A stretch of 64,000 nt of DNA from Takifugu bimaculatus (GCA_004026145.2 CP034975.1:18138191-18202190), one strand, 5' to 3'; numbered from the stretch's first letter, positions 14,361 through 29,000 are shown. Numbers and translations: made by a program. Notes: generated from the sequence alone by a model not told the origin.

Positions 14361-15658
14361 CACCTAGGCTTCCTACTTCCTTTTCTACTGCTTTGAGAAT
14401 CTGGAAATACTATCAAGAGAGTGTAACTCATCTGTGAAAGAAGAGACAGAAGAGCAAGCCGACTGCACGGGTGCCTTTGGGTTGTTTATAGAGTTAAGTT
14501 CTCACAGCGGGCAGGTTTGGGAGTTGACCTCTTCTCGATGTGGCTCGTCTCCATGGCTCAGGTCTCCTCACACACTCTGAAACCAGTTAGCCTGGCCCTG
14601 CTTGAGGATTCGTGTTAAAAGGGAGATCTTTGTCACACTCTTGGATGGAACTCTGGGATTTTTTAAAGCACTTGTAGACAATCTTGATGTAAACCTGTAA
14701 ACTGAACTTCAGCTGAGAATCCTAACTACATAAGCTTTTTTTCTTTTTCCTCCACCAAAATCAGGTCGAAGCTGTGTCAGAGCAGAAGGTTCTGGGTTCA
14801 CTTCCAGCTCTGTCTTTCCATGTGGAATGTACATGTTTTCTTTGTACCCATGCGGGTTTTCCCCAGGTACTCGTTTACCCTGATTTGGAGTTGAACAGGA
14901 AATGGAGGGATGCGCACCAGCTCGCTGCAGCTGCGTATCAGGCAGCCCTGACCTCCATTTCCTCCGCCAACACTTCTCCACAGGGTTTGCTCCTATACTT
15001 TAAGTTCCCAGCATCCACCTGTGGGCTCAAACCCATCTGCAGAAAGACTAGGCCATAGTACGTACAGACTGAATTTGAAGGTTCTTTCAGAACAAGTTCT
15101 GTTTGACAGCAGAATTTATTAAAATCATATGTCACAAAAAATGTTCAGCATTGTGTACAGGGGTTTGTTCTGGCAGAATCTTCCCCATTTCCTTAAATTA
15201 GTCATGCATATAAAGTAAGTTGTATTTATTGAGTATTTGTCATTACAAAGGGACAGTTTAGGCAGTTTCCAGAATAAATGAATATTTATTCAGGGACTCT
15301 GCTGTATTTTAAATGAAAAGGATAAAGTATGTGTTGTGGATCTTTATAAGCATTTCACATTCCGGATTTATGGTTTTACACTTTACAGATATTAAGGTGA
15401 ACCTGGCAAAATAATGAGGTAGTTTTTAACTTAACGTAACTGAGATATTTAAGGCGTATCTAAGTTTTATTTGGTGCCACTGGCTGTGACTTTTGTGCGT
15501 TTCTATCTTTAGAATGCGTTAGTTTAACACTGAGTCTGGAGCACAGCGGAAGCAGCGTCTGAATTTTAAATGCCTCTGGTAAAAAGCAGTGATGACACGA
15601 GACAGAATGTGACGTGCAGGAAAGTCTAAATTAAAGGAGACTTTCCAGTGTGAGTAAT

Positions 15659-15925
15659 CATTACATTACATTTGAGTCATTTAGCAGAAGCTTCTGCTCA
15701 AAGCGACTTGCAGGGAGAGACACAATCAAGCCTCCATGTAACTGAGACACATGAGAATGAAACACCAGCTTATAGTCCCTCACAGATCTGTGGAGAGGGA
15801 GGGAAGAGGGATATAAACAGGAGAGAATATTGAAGGAAGAGAGGGTCAACCTTGCTCTGACAGAGCTCCGGACCTCCTTCTACCATCGGGGAACAAGGTT
15901 TGAGGGTAGTCAGGGTCGCTGTGCC
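15659..15925. repeat. dispersed fish repeat fragment
   Basis: The start carries the signature catttgagtcatttagcag followed shortly by caaagcgacttgca. This resembles a word family seen very often in fish genomes as part of dispersed elements. The rest (ctccggacctccttctaccatcgg and onward) looks like the remainder of such an element. The class was not determined. Confidence 0.55.
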
Positions 15926-17708
15926 AGAAGAGACGACGCTCATGTGTGGAATGCAGCAGTTGAGCAACAAGATTGCTGCGTTAATCCCACTAACACATCA
16001 GCCTTTAGCCCACCTTTGACTTGGTGTCACAACAAAAAGGCGACTTCCATAAATGAAGGTCCTCTTCCTTGTTGCGCTGTGCTCAAAATAGCCCATTTAT
16101 TTCTCCAATGGAGGGATGAAAGCGTTAAAAATGGACTCTTGAGGGAGATAATTGTATAAGTGTTTGAGACAGGCGAGGTGTGCGTTTAAGCCTGCTGTGG
16201 GCTGCAGCGAGGAGATGAACTGTCTTAAATAAAACATGGGGGATCTAAGAAGCAGGAAGATGAGAGGAAGCGCTAACATTTCCTAAATGTCCATGCGCAT
16301 CCTTGGACCACAGTCGTGTTTGCACTGTGACTTTCTGAGCGTGAAGAATTAGCTTACATAATTTCCTCCACTTCCCATTCTGGAAAACCATTAAAAATTA
16401 ATGAACCTCACCGAAATGGTGGCTCTCTGGACTATACTGTAAATCCCATTTTTAATATGGTGACGCGTTCAGACATGAAGAAATCCCCCCGAGCCAAGCG
16501 CCACTAAAGTGCACTCAAAGTGCTCTGATAGTGGAAGAAGGTTGCGGAAAGGTGTAATTGCAATTGTTCTATTTCATATTGTTGCCCAAAACATTATCTA
16601 TTAATCATAAGGTAAATAAGAGTCACGGTGTTAGTTTGATCACCAAAATATCCTTCACTCATTAATAATCCTGACGCCAGTGCTGAGCTGTTTGTGTTGG
16701 GCTACATCTGCAGCCTGTGCAGCCACAGCAAGGTCCACAGCTCTGTTGTCCTGGCCTCATTTCCAACATAAGAGCTGCTAATGAATGCAGAATTCACTCC
16801 ACCGTCTTCACGTGCACTCTCCCAGGAGACGTGCACTGGATTTGCTTATCGCGAAAAGACAGCCCGATCTTGTTAGGGCCTTTGACCATGTAACGGCAGG
16901 CTCAAACCTGCTTTTACTGAGACTTACGCTCAAATGAGCTTGGAGACATGCAGAACACTCCCCCTAACGTGACACGCTGGAAGTGGCGCTGGCTTTCAGA
17001 CTGTCACAGGCCAGCTTCTTTCTCTGAATATGTGCACAAGTCAAAGTTCTCTCCCCACCAAGCATCCAGTAATTACCAGCATGTTGAGGTTTGATTGAAG
17101 GACCTGGAATCCCATTATAATCAAGGATTGGACATATTGGACCTTTTGAACTCACACATTGATGTCCTGAGCGAGTGAGAGAAACCAATCCGCTGCACCC
17201 AGAAAGCAAACAGCTGCCATTAGTTTATGAAATATCCCAGTGGTGTTGTGAGATGTGTGTCTAAAGCAGTTAGTCCTAATGCAACAGCTGGAGAGAGCTG
17301 AGATGTTCCTCCACGTCTGTGAGAAACACCTGTTTGGAGTCATGGCCCAGATTCTCATCTTTGGGTTCTGGGTAGTTGAATTCACCAAGTTCTTGACCGC
17401 ATAAGGTCAAGATCTTTCCGTATGAAAGGTTTCCTTCCCCACAGCGGTGCCAGGTGGTGCGCTGCATGTGTGGAGTAAGCCACAGAGACCATTCTAAAAA
17501 CCAAAACGTCATTAGGCTTCCTAACTAGTGGTGTTTATTCCATTAAACAGGGTTAGGGTTAACAGTTAGAAATGGATTTGAGTGTTCAGTTTGGATGGAC
17601 ATCCAGCTGCAGGAATAGTCCAGGGTGGACCTAAACTCCTTTCATATGAGAATGCTGGAGACTGTTGAGCTCTTCGAAACAATAAATGAAGCAGATTATT
17701 TCTTTCTT

Positions 17709-18147
17709 GCCTGGTCCAGATGTGTCTCCTGCTGCAGCTGCATCTCTGAGCTTTTCTTCTTTTGACCTCATGGGTCTCATTTCTGCTCTAATGCTGCTCT
17801 GATAGGAGCTCTAAGGTCTTATTTAGGCAGGAGTGTCTTAAAAATCAGCTCCAATCCGTTTAATTCAGCCCAGATGGACTCTGATAAAATGAGAACCATC
17901 TCAAAACTAAAGAAATGGACCTGAGTCATCTACAAGCCTGAGTCTGAATACTTCTGTTCATGTGGTATTTCTGTTCTTTATTTGATATTAATTTTATAAA
18001 CATTTCTGAAATTCTGGGTTTGGGCTGTCCTGGTGAGAGACTCAGTGTAGAGTGATGAGGAAAATAAATGATTTTTTTTTTCATTTTAACATGAGGCGCC
18101 GCCATAAGGAATAGTGAAAAAGTTAAGTACTTTCTTTACCCACCGTA
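17709..18147. mobile_element. truncated copy of a TIR transposon
   Basis: This segment is nearly identical over about 400 bases to 35825-36276 inside nlrc3. Its right end (near 18120-18147) reads as a diverged terminal inverted repeat whose complement starts tacggtgggtaaagaaagta. The left terminal repeat is missing, so the copy is 5' truncated. It is non-coding and non-autonomous. Confidence 0.8.
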
Positions 18148-21100
18148 TGTGGCTCTGGTGCAACTTTGTCCTGCCACTTTTTCCGAGTCCTTTTGGAAAT
18201 ACTTGTCCAGGTGAAAAGTGGGCCAGAATCTTCCCGTGAGCCTCCACATGGAGACAGGAATAAGATTTATTACCCAGCTTTTCCCAGAAGGGAAGAACGT
18301 CCGCTTCCGTGTCTCAGCAGAATCGATGAAACACAGAGAGGCGAGCTGTGGAAGAGGGCATGACGAATAGTAACAGCTATTCTGAATTACAGCACATGGG
18401 CAAGATCCAGTGAGCAATTTAAAAAAAGAAAATTTGGACAGTGTGTGAGCAAGGGGGCAGAAAAATCTATTTTTTGAAGGCATAAAGCCATAACTGTTAC
18501 GGATGTGCTGCACCACCTGCTGCAGAGAACTGTAAAGCCAGGTGTTCAGTGGTGTTCTAGACTGTGGTGGTGCCCACCTATCCTGCTTAAAAGTTACACA
18601 TATACAGCAGTTTGAGCTGAATAATGTTTTTTTTCCTTTTTAATGCACTACTAAACACTTGTTTGGTATCCAAGTATGAACGTTGAAGGGTTGTAATATT
18701 GGGCAACACATTTGATGATATTTAGCTTGCATTATCAGAAATATGGCAGTTTATAGAGTGTTTGCTCAGTGGGCACGTTGGTGCAACTGTTAGCATTAGC
18801 AGTATCACGTTGTGTGTTTTACGAGGTAATTTACATGCACCTTCTGGCATCGTGGCCAGAAAACTGCAGGTTAGTTTGCATTTCTTATTTTAATCGGACA
18901 TGGTCGTCCACTCATCCTCACCTGCTGCATGTTGCACAGTTTCCTTGCAGCAGAAACTCCAGGATTCTGCCCGTTCCCTTCGTCTCGTGTCAACGTCCTC
19001 AAAGTCCTCACGAGGCTGATTTTAGTGCTACTGACAGACAGTTAACACGTGTTTGTGTACGTAGGCTACAGCACATATGTAGGTCAAGTAAAACCAAGAC
19101 CGCTGGTCGCCATGGTAACTGTGCATCAAACACGGCTGCAATATCTCAGAGAAATCGGGGTGGCGGCCATGATTGTGCACCTCATAGCAATTAGCACTTT
19201 TGGATAATCCTGCAGATTATACTGGGCTCTAAAGTTAATGTTGTCAAACTGTGCTCGGGATCAGCCCTGGAGGAATTTCCTCCATTGGCGTTGAGTAGGC
19301 AGATGAAGCCTCAATTTAGATTAACAATCCAACGCGCCTCTTTCCAGCTCTCACTGCCATTTGACCTCACAATAAACTTCACAGCCCTTATGCCACACAC
19401 TGAGTGTAATATCGTCACACACGTGCTGCCTGTCTGACGTGGTCAGCAGTGTGTGTGCATGACCTTGGGAGTTTACAGCGAACACAAAGGGAGTCTCCTT
19501 GGCTGTGTCTGCATGGCTCCCTCCAATCACACGCACGCACGCCCGCACATACAATCACCCTGTCTGTATGGTGAGCTCACGTGATTGGATGCAGAGAGCG
19601 GGGGGCGCACGCGGAATGCTGATGAGGTTCTTTGGGCGCTTTCTTTAGGAAAAAGGGGGACACGGGAGAAAGATTCCTCTGTGCCTTCAAGGCAGAGAGG
19701 AAGGAAAGGAGGGAGAGTGAGAGGAGATCTTCCAGCTTTATTTATCAAAGTCAAACACTGCCTTTACCACCTGGGGAGTACAGAGCACGTGTGCACATAG
19801 CAACACCGAGTCACATGGAAGTGTCTTTTCTTGTCCAATACTCCGTTTCTGTCACACCTAGCGAAGATGCAGCACACAAACAGGCAGATTGGCCACCACC
19901 CAATGCCTTCTCACAAACCTTTGTTCCCACACTGCCCCAGATTTTACATCTGTCCAGACTAATGAGGTGAAAAATTAGCTTGAGGCTCACCAGGGAAACT
20001 TTTAGGGTCAGCAGCATGCAGAGCAGTTTTTGGTGCAAAAAAAAAGACGGCAAATAGGACACTTGCATGGGACGGATTTCTGGGGAAAAAAAGACAGGGA
20101 GGACGATGTTATATCCAGGCTAGCGAGGCAAAGGTTATCTAAAGTTGATACATTTCACTCTCTACTGTAAACACTCATCAAAGCCCCCATGTGTATGGAC
20201 AGGTGTAAGCATCCACAGAAAATAATCCCCAGAACATGCACTTTTGATGAAACCAATGCCTTCTGATCTGAGGATTGAGCCCCGCAGAGTAGAACGGTAT
20301 CACAAAAGCAACTGCTGTGCGGTCGTTTTGTCCTCTACGTGCTGAACGAGACAGTCCTTTCAGGTTTTTCAGGCGGTCTTTGAATCGGCCATATTCACTT
20401 GCTCTCATATTTCCAATGGAGGAAAACACAGTTCCTCTGATGAACTATCTACCATGAATGAGTGGAACCGCACTTGAAGCAGAGCATAATTGTCTTTTTA
20501 GCTGAGAAATCGCATTATCTGATCATCAGTTAATTACAAACCAAAGCGGGCTTAATGATCCTGTTGACCTTTGGGTGAAGTTTGAAAGACTCTTCTACAA
20601 TAAGGTCCCAGCCGACGGACTTTGCTGTAGCTTTTGACATCCGTTCAAGTGAAATGCTGAAACCTGTTCATGTGAAATGTGTGTACCATTAACATTTGAA
20701 GCTGACCTTTAGCCCAGTGATGTCTAACCCACAAGCAGGGTGGACCACCACACACACTCCCCACAGTATGAGATCATTAAAGTGTTTGTTAGAAAGCAAC
20801 TGAGCAGATACACCTTAGGGACTGGCGCTTATTGAAGGCATTGTGCTTATTTTCCCCTGCTGACAGCTTAATTTTGCCGACAGCTTTCATTTAAAGAACT
20901 TCCGGGCTTGTGGCGCCATCTTGTGGTGACATATATATCAGTGTTTGAATGCAGGTCGTATTTTGGTAGAGATGTGCTGCAAAAGAAATCACGAATTTTA
21001 CTTTTTAAAAAAATAAAAATAAAGTAAAACCTTGACATGCATCGTGGAAAACTCTTATTATCCAGCTGCTTTAAGACAGCAATGTTGTCTTCATCAGCAG

Positions 21101-21630
21101 TGGGGGAGTGTAAATGAGCTCAGACAGGCTGAGATCCTCATAGAAAAGGTTTCATTTCCTTAAACGTGGCCACGTTTTTTCCCCAGAAAATTTACTAAAT
21201 GTCAATTAATTCACTTAAAGAAAATTTGGCATGAAATTATAAAAGCAAGAACTTAAGGCATCAGAGGTGGTTTGTTGTTGTTGTTGGTTTTTTTTTTTTT
21301 AACTAAAGAATAAGACTATATTTTGGTCAACTGTTTTTCAGAACAACCATTGTTGAACACAACAATCAAATAATACAGATATGAATGAGTTTCTAATAGA
21401 AATACTTGATGGTGGCTGATGGAGTCTTCACCACGAGTCCAAAATTTCAAACGATTTCAAGAAACTGTAAACTCCCTGACGGTGACACTAGTGGAGATTA
21501 CAATGATGCCAATGAAGGAGGTGTAGACATGAAACTCTGCGGTGGCTGCTGACCACTCCCAGAGTCACAGATCCACTCAAAGATAGGATGACCTTTCAAG
21601 AAATGCTGAAGATCAGGCAAAATATAGAAA

Positions 21631-21711
21631 TGGATGGATGGATGGATGGATGGATGGATGGATGGATGGATGGATGGATGGATGGATGGATGGATGGATG
21701 GATGGATGGAT
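21631..21711. repeat. (TGGA)n tetranucleotide microsatellite
   Basis: About 20 uninterrupted TGGA units. On the minus strand it reads as a repeated His-Pro-Ser-Ile peptide, which is an artefact and not a gene. Confidence 0.98.
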
Positions 21712-22199
21712 AGAATCCCTGCATTCAATTTTGATACATCCTGATGTCTGAGACTACTTTAAAATATCTATCAGAAACATAATTCAGTAGATTCTAAATG
21801 TTGGAATATTGGCACATGTAGTGAAATGAAACACTTATATAATCCCAGAGTGGCAACTAAATAAGAACCATCAAAATGAAACTTAAGTATAATAAAGAAA
21901 AAGAAACTGTTGTGGCCATCTTGAATGGTGGGCGGGGGTTTGGGATATCATTGATGTGTTCAGAGTGGGGTCAGGGGCCCCCGTCAGGTCCTCTATCCGG
22001 GGTGAATCGTCACTGGTTGCGTCTTATCTGGTTATTATGAACAAAATGAACAAATCGCCGCCGTTTCAAATTAAACTTTCAACGTTGATGCTGGTTTATT
22101 CCATTTCTGAGTGTTTACTGCTGTTTTGTGGCTCCGCTGTGGATGAATTGTGTAGTGAACCGTGGAAGGAGGAAAAAACAGGACTGGCTGGCAGGCATC

Positions 22200-22560
22200 A
22201 CCCCCCCCCCCCCCCCCCCCCCCCCCTCCCAAGCCAGTCTGACCGCCCACAGTCCGGGGGGGGGGAGTACCGCTTTGTGAATGAAGGGAGCGGTGGAGCG
22301 CAGACAGCAAAGTTTACCAGAACTATCCCCGTCGGGATTTTGATTTGCCACCCAGGTGAGAGGTCTGCGCGCACCCCGGCCGATCCGGACGCAGAACACG
22401 GTAAGCCCCTCGGAGCCTCTCCGGTGGCTGCTGTGTGGCGCTGATAGAAAGCAGATTGACAGCGTTTTTCCTCGACGGAAAGATGCACGCACAGCAGCGG
22501 AACCGTGACCGGAATAGCTGTCGAGAGATGGGAGATAACCCGGGGCACAATCGAACCCCG
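22200..22560 (+). promoter_or_regulatory. GC-rich region with candidate non-coding first exon of the lamin-tail gene
   Basis: The region begins with a run of about 26 C residues and is then rich in CpG. A good 5' splice site (cacg|gtaagc) lies at 22400/22401. A matching acceptor (ctctttcgtccag) ends at 23033, 23 bases upstream of the chosen ATG at 23057. I infer a 5' untranslated first exon ending at 22400 and a promoter in this GC-rich patch. No TATA box was identified and the transcription start is not defined. Confidence 0.4.
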
Positions 22561-23056
22561 AAGACTGGTTTCTTAATGGGACGGAAGCGGGTTTTTTCCT
22601 CCCCTGGTTTTGTCCAAACGCTTGAAAGCTCTGAGTTGTGACAAAACTGTCGAATCGTGGCGTTGCTCTGCGCCTTTTAAACTTGGAATCGATCGCGGTG
22701 TGCCATCAGTTCGCTTTCATTTCGTCCCGTTCATTCCCAGCTCGAGCGTTTGCGCGTTAAATGCAAAGTTTCCTTCTGCTCGCCAGCGTGTTTCGCAACA
22801 TTACATGAGTCATGCAGAAGACGTGCACTCTCAATGTCACCGAGAACAAAAAAAAAGCCCTTCATAGAAGGCTCATTCATGACATGAAGAGATTTCTGCA
22901 GCCCATTCTGCTCTCATAAGTGCAGCTCGGCTTGTGCACAGCTCTTCTCTGCGCAGATTTAGTGTCTGGTGCGCTGGTAAAGTGCGCAGGAGTGCAACTG
23001 GTGCTGCTTTCTAACCCCAGCTCTTTCGTCCAGGTCTCCCGAGGAAGCTGTCAATC

Positions 23057-26000
23057 ATGATTGCGTTGGCCTGCCTGTTCTCTGTTTTCTTGGCGGTGAA
23101 GGGTGACCCCTGCCTCATCATCAGCGAGGTCAACGCCGACAACCCCAGGCTGGACACCACCGAGTTTGTGGAGCTGTATCACACCAGCGGGCAGCGGGTG
23201 TCCCTGGACGGCTACACCCTGGTCTTCTACAACGGCAACGGCAACGTCGCCTACAAGGTGCTGGACCTCAAAGGCCACAACACGGACGACAGGGGGTTCT
23301 TCCTGGTCGGTTCGGTGGACATGCTGCCCAAACCGGCCATCCTCTTGCCTCCCAACACGGTCCAGAACGGCCCCGACGCCATCGTCCTCTATCACACGCT
23401 GGCCGGCCGCTACAGCGAGAAGATGAACGTCACCGCTCACGGGATGGTGGACGCCGTGGTGTACATGACGCGCCGCACCGGCGGCGCAGAGTTCCTCGCC
23501 GAAATCCTGACGCCCGGGGAGCAGGCCTTCATGGAGGATGAAACCACACTGGAGGGCGATGAGTCCATCGAGAGGTGCCTGCTCTCTGAAGACCGTTGGG
23601 GCTTCCAGGTGGCCTCCCCCTCCCCGGGTCAGAGGAACAACTGCACGCCACCGGCGACCCCGGACACCGCTCCGGTTATCACTGAGCTGAAGCTGGGCGG
23701 AGGCCTGGTGGACGGGTTTGTGGAGCTGGCGGAGGCTCCGGCAGCAGGCCCTCTGGTGTTAGTGGTGCTGGATGGGAAAACAGACAAGGTCAGCGTGAGC
23801 ATGGATGTTGGCGCCGCCGCCTCCAGGAACGGGCTGTCCACCAGGACCATAGAGAAGAAGTACATGAAAGGTCAGCACAGGTCATCACAATGAACTCCAA
23901 AGCCAATATGGTGTCATATCAGAAATCAGGGTTCTGACTCGCTCTCATTGGTCTTTGACTTTCATTTTTCTGTAAAGTCCTCTCTGTTTTGGTTCCCTTG
24001 CAGGAGATGAGTCAGGAGCTGTGGCCGTTTACAGCGGCAGGGTCTCGGACTTCCCCGTGGGCAGCCCGCTCAGCCCGTTACAGCCCCTGGATGCATTTGT
24101 GTTCGCTGGGCCTGGAAAGAAGCCGAGTGCCAACCTCACAGAGACCCTCATCCCGGGCAGGCAGCCCTACCAGCTCAGCAGCAGGCAAGACGTCGTCCCA
24201 CTGTGGGCTGTCCCCTTTCTGAAATGCTGCATGAACAGAAAACAAAAAATGGCATTTTTTTTTCGTGTGATGACCAGACTTGTAAGATTTCGCAAGAGAA
24301 ACCTCGGTTTTGTCCGTTGCGAAACGTCTCCTGTTGTGGGGGAAATGGTCAGATGGGGACGACAGTTCCTCTTTGCTCTGGGAGGGTGGAGGACAAGCAG
24401 ACTTTTACTTGCTCTGACGCAAATGCATCGGTGGCATTAAGCAAGGTCCTTTTAAGCTGTGCGTTTGTATCAAATGACACAAGAGCTTCGCGGCTTATTA
24501 GCTGCCCGTCCGCGTTATTGTCTAATAAAATAAGCATAAGCGGCCCGCTCCAATCAGACTGTAAAAAGTTTGATTTTGATGACTTTATTGCTGAAACATT
24601 CACCAACACTTTTTCAGTTTGAGAGAGGGAGGCTTCCGCCTGAGCCGCTGCGGCGTTGCCACCTGGACGAGGGATCCCGGCGTCTTCTGGGAGGCCCCGC
24701 AAACCCCTGGGCAGCCCAACCAGTGTCCCTGGCCAAAGATCTGCCCTCACAGTACAGGTGGGTGAGTGAGTGAGTGAGTGATCTTACAGGTTATGAGATT
24801 CAGCCATCACAGAAGCCCAAAAAGGATGGGTAACATTGACAGTGAGTCACCAGTAAAACAGTCTGATATTCGGAGATCTTCTCTTTGAGGGGGTCGTCGG
24901 AGGTGTTTAGATGTTTGCAGTGTTAAACCTCACCAGCGGCTGCCCACAGGTCCTCCACGCTGATCCTTATACTAACTCATGCTGTGTTTGGGGAATTTAC
25001 GCATTTCTGTAAGGACCAGAAAACTGCAGAGCCAAGGAAGACCACCGAAGAAATGATGTTTATTTAAAGACTGAAGAGGAACCAGTTGTTGCATCTCCTC
25101 TGAAAATTTCCCCTGAAAACTGTTTTATTAAATTAACATTTTACGATTGACTCAGCATTATTCAAGAAGGTTCCCGTTCACTGATGTCTGGTGGTAGATA
25201 GACCTTTAGAACTGCATGAACTCTTAAATAATGTTTATTTGCAGCGTTCCAGACAAGGAATCCATCTATAGATGGTACTCAAGTATCACTGAGTTATTCA
25301 ACTGTTGATGAAACTAATTAAACTCACTCATATATTAGTGCTTGAATTAAAAAAAAAGGAAAAGAAAAAAGAATTCTCTTCTTGGTTTCAGTTCCCATAA
25401 TTTCATAGCTCCTCCGTTCTGTAGCCGTTCTGTTTGGTTGTTCAGAAAAGCTGATCTTGTGCCGTTTGTGCATCAGGAGTCTTTGAACGGCAGCTTCTTA
25501 ATTATTGCTTTTGGTTTCAGTCATTCCCGGAGGTACTGATTCACCACCTCACCTCCCACCCTGGGGCAATAGTGACTTCCTCATCAATGAGCTCAACACC
25601 GATTCGCCTGGTTTCGCTGAGGATGGCGAGTACATTGAGCTTTGGCACCCGTCAGGACGCCGGGTCTCCCTGCAGGGCATCTGGATTCTGCTGTTCAGCA
25701 CACAGAACAACAGGCCCTACAGGGAGATTAGCCTCAGTGGGCACTTCACCACCTCCAAAGGTTACTTTCTGCTGGGCAGTGACAGGCTGGTGCCGGCCCC
25801 GTCGCTACGCCTGCCCCCGAACACCATCCAGAATGGGCCTCACGCTGTGGCTCTTTATCGGAGCCCTTTTGGGTCACCATCAGCCATGCAGATGGGGATC
25901 CCGACCAAAGGCCTGTTGGATGCGGTTGTGTACCGGCAGAGAGGGTCTGACAGGGATGCGCAGGAGCTGAGTAAAGCGCTGACACCAGGACAGCTGCCTT

Positions 26001-29000
26001 TGCTGGAGGACCCAGAGGTTCTGCTTGGCGATGAGGCCCTCAGCCGCTGCGGAGGCCTTTACCCTGCCGACCTTTCGGCTTTTTCGGTGAGCACAGTGGT
26101 TAAATATTGCTGCATCAAGTATCGGTGTAACTGTCGTAGCAGCAGTGTAACGGTTGACGTTCCTGTGAACGTTCGCAGGTTGCTCCTCCCACCCCACTGA
26201 GGGAGAACATCTGCCCCCCCCCTCCTCCAGCACCTGAAGGTGTGCTCATTAGTGAAGGTGGCTAGTAGCCATTGGACTAATCACAGCCAACAGAGGGCGT
26301 TTGTGGAACTTCAGGGCCCCCCAATGACGCGGTTGCGAGGACTGGTACTCACTGTGTACGACCAGGAGCGCAGTGGAACCGTCATTGCGCTTCCATTAAC
26401 CGGAACTATTGATCAGGATGGATTTTACGTGATTGGAAATGTCACTGGGGCAGGTTAGTGGTGCAGGAGATGTGCCTCTTTTCTTGGGTTTGTTCACACT
26501 CCATACCGTCTCTGAGTGTATTTACCCACCTTTTCTGCCATGCATAGATCAGACTTTCCCCGAGACTCCCGCTGTGCCAGTACGAGGAGCGGTGGTCCTG
26601 TGCTATGACCTTTTCAGTGTCTGTAGAGCTGGCACCGCCCTGACTAACTCCAGTGTAAGAGATTCACTGGTGTTCAGCGAAAACCAGCAGCTGTTGTCCT
26701 CCCTGCCTACCGCCAGAGGGAGACAAATCACACCAGCTGTAAGGTAAAAACGGCTCCAGTGAATGAGCCTCTGTAATCTGGTGGAATCCTACTGGCATTG
26801 ATTGACTGTCTCTTCTGAATTTGCAAGAGTTGCATATTTATCATGTTGTTGTTGTTGTTGTTGTTGCTCTTGTGGTGTCACCACTATAGTAATATGAAGA
26901 AATGAAGTTTCTAATGTGCATGTAAAATTCAGATGAACCTATTCAGAAGTTAATTGAAAAAAAGGCCACAAAATTACACAATTGAAGGCTTTACCTGCTG
27001 AGGCACGTTACCTTCCTGTGACACATTTCATGTATGTACAGGTCTGTAGAAGTGGGTCCAGTTTCGCTCAGCCGGTGTTCCTGCTGCGAGGTGAGGAGCC
27101 CTTCTTCCTGGACGAGCTCCTCACCCACACCTCGCAGGACAAACCTGTGTCCAAGCTCCACTTTCTCCAGCCAAATTCATCTGTGTCTCGGACCCTTGTC
27201 CAGGGACTGGCAGGAGCAGTCGGGAGGTGGGTGCTTTCGTTTTAGCCAGCTAGAATGAAGAAAAACTGTATCGGTAAGATCTCAAAATTGGCGCCATCAT
27301 ATTTTCTGCTCTGAAGCCTTATTTTATTGTCATAGAACATGAAAATATGCCTTTCCTTTTTCAGCAGTATTTGAAATTTGCGTACACTTAATTTATGTAT
27401 TACACAAATGATACACAGAATTGGTATCGACTTTAGAGTTTAGACAATTTTAAAATCAGTAATAATCCAGTTCAAGGTATAAAAGCCTCTGTGTAACTTA
27501 CTGTAAAATAGAGCAAAATCAAGCATGTTCATTTTAAAATCATATTTATGTGGACGCAGGAATAAAATATTTAGGAGAGCCAAGGTGAAATCAGTTTAGT
27601 TACTAAAAAAACAATTGGTTTGTTTCAAAAAGCCAAATGAAGGTGTGAATTCATGTCCAACAGTAAAAGTACATGAAAACTGCATTAACCTCACACCTCT
27701 GGTTCCAGACTGTGACGGCTCAAGTCAAGGGAAGAGGGTTGCAGAGGTCGCCGACTACCTGGAGCAGAAATGCCTGTGTGGGATCTCTGCACTCTATCTC
27801 CAAGGTGAGGAGCATCATCTGTCGCATTTCACTGGATTTCAGTCCCAGAAATATTTCATAGGTACTCCTGAACAGCCAAAGAACTGGTCGACATACAGTG
27901 GCTGGTTATGGGTTCGGCAGTAGATTTTTAAAGACCTTTCACCTCTGACCTCTGAGTTCTAAATTAACTGGTGGAATCCCAGTCATATGTAAGGATTTTC
28001 AAACCTGTCAACACACAGAGCGGAGGACAGAACGGCCAGGCATAAACAGAGAAATGTGGTTTGCAGTGAACAATGTACAGATCTGTACATCGTGAGACTA
28101 AGCCAGTGCACGCACGCATGGCCCAACATTTGAGAGCCAACTTCTCGGGCCAGAGAAGACAGATGGTTTGAAAGAGGAGTAAAAGAAGCCGTCTTTGTTA
28201 AACTGGGAAAACCATCACTGAGCAGAGGAGGAAGCTTCAGACACCAGTTGCCAGCCACTAACGATGCTGTCCAGGGACCCCCCCTCCCCCCAGAGAGTCA
28301 CAATCACACCCAGCATCACGTGATAATCCGATTTAATAAGGAAAATTAGCACCAACGACAGAGGTCAGTAAACCAGCACAGTTCCCATAACTCTGGGATT
28401 TCCACCAGTTCATCTACAATGATTTGATAAGAGGGGAAATGTCTCTGAAAAACTAAAGGAAGGTTGGAGTTAACATTTCACTCACGTATACGCAGTTTAG
28501 GATAACCATGTTGTGAGGAGAAGTGATTATAATGAAAGTATTGCATAATTAATTGGCTTGATTTGTCAATTGCTATAACACCAGCTGCCAGCCGATTGGA
28601 TCCAGTCGATTCTATACATCTGCTGAACCACATGGCATCCTTTTTATGTCACCCACAAATCCCCCCTGTCTTTGTTTAAGGCGCCAACATTTCCTGTGTG
28701 TCTGGTTGGCTGCGAGTGCAGGGAAACATCAACGCGCTGTCGGACCATCAGATGTCCCTCATCATCCAGACGTTGCTCACAAATCCATTTACTCAGACAG
28801 ATGTGTGCACCAGGCCGACCACAGACCGTTATTCAAGCACAGGTCAGAGCTTTTTCACTGCATCCAATTAGCTCTACAGGGCCACAAAGATGAAGGCATT
28901 CAGGTTTGCACTGAAGTCTGGGTAGGAAACCGTCGAGTTTCTGACAGGAAAAGCTTGTTTACAGAATTTTTAATTAAATTGCCATGTTCTCAGACATTGA

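Larger units (their letters stand above)
1..22190. other. gene-poor intergenic region
   Basis: No convincing coding exon was found in this stretch. The open frames present are short (under about 190 codons), lack recognisable domains and mostly run through microsatellites or repeats. The region is AT-rich to moderate in composition, with scattered simple repeats and transposon fragments listed separately. It may hold regulatory DNA for a gene outside the window or for the lamin-tail gene downstream, but nothing in the sequence proves that. Non-coding RNA genes cannot be excluded by eye. Confidence 0.7.

Noticed and set aside
21498..21728. Minus-strand His-Pro-Ser-Ile repeat protein
   Set aside because: It is the translation of the (TGGA)n microsatellite.
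22071..22548. Overlapping minus-strand frames with poly-Gly
   Set aside because: They cross the poly-C tract near the GC-rich promoter, and no domain or splice support is seen.
23051..23440. Minus-strand frame opposite the first lamin-tail exon
   Set aside because: It is a shadow of a GC-rich coding exon on the + strand that has clear conserved motifs and a signal peptide.
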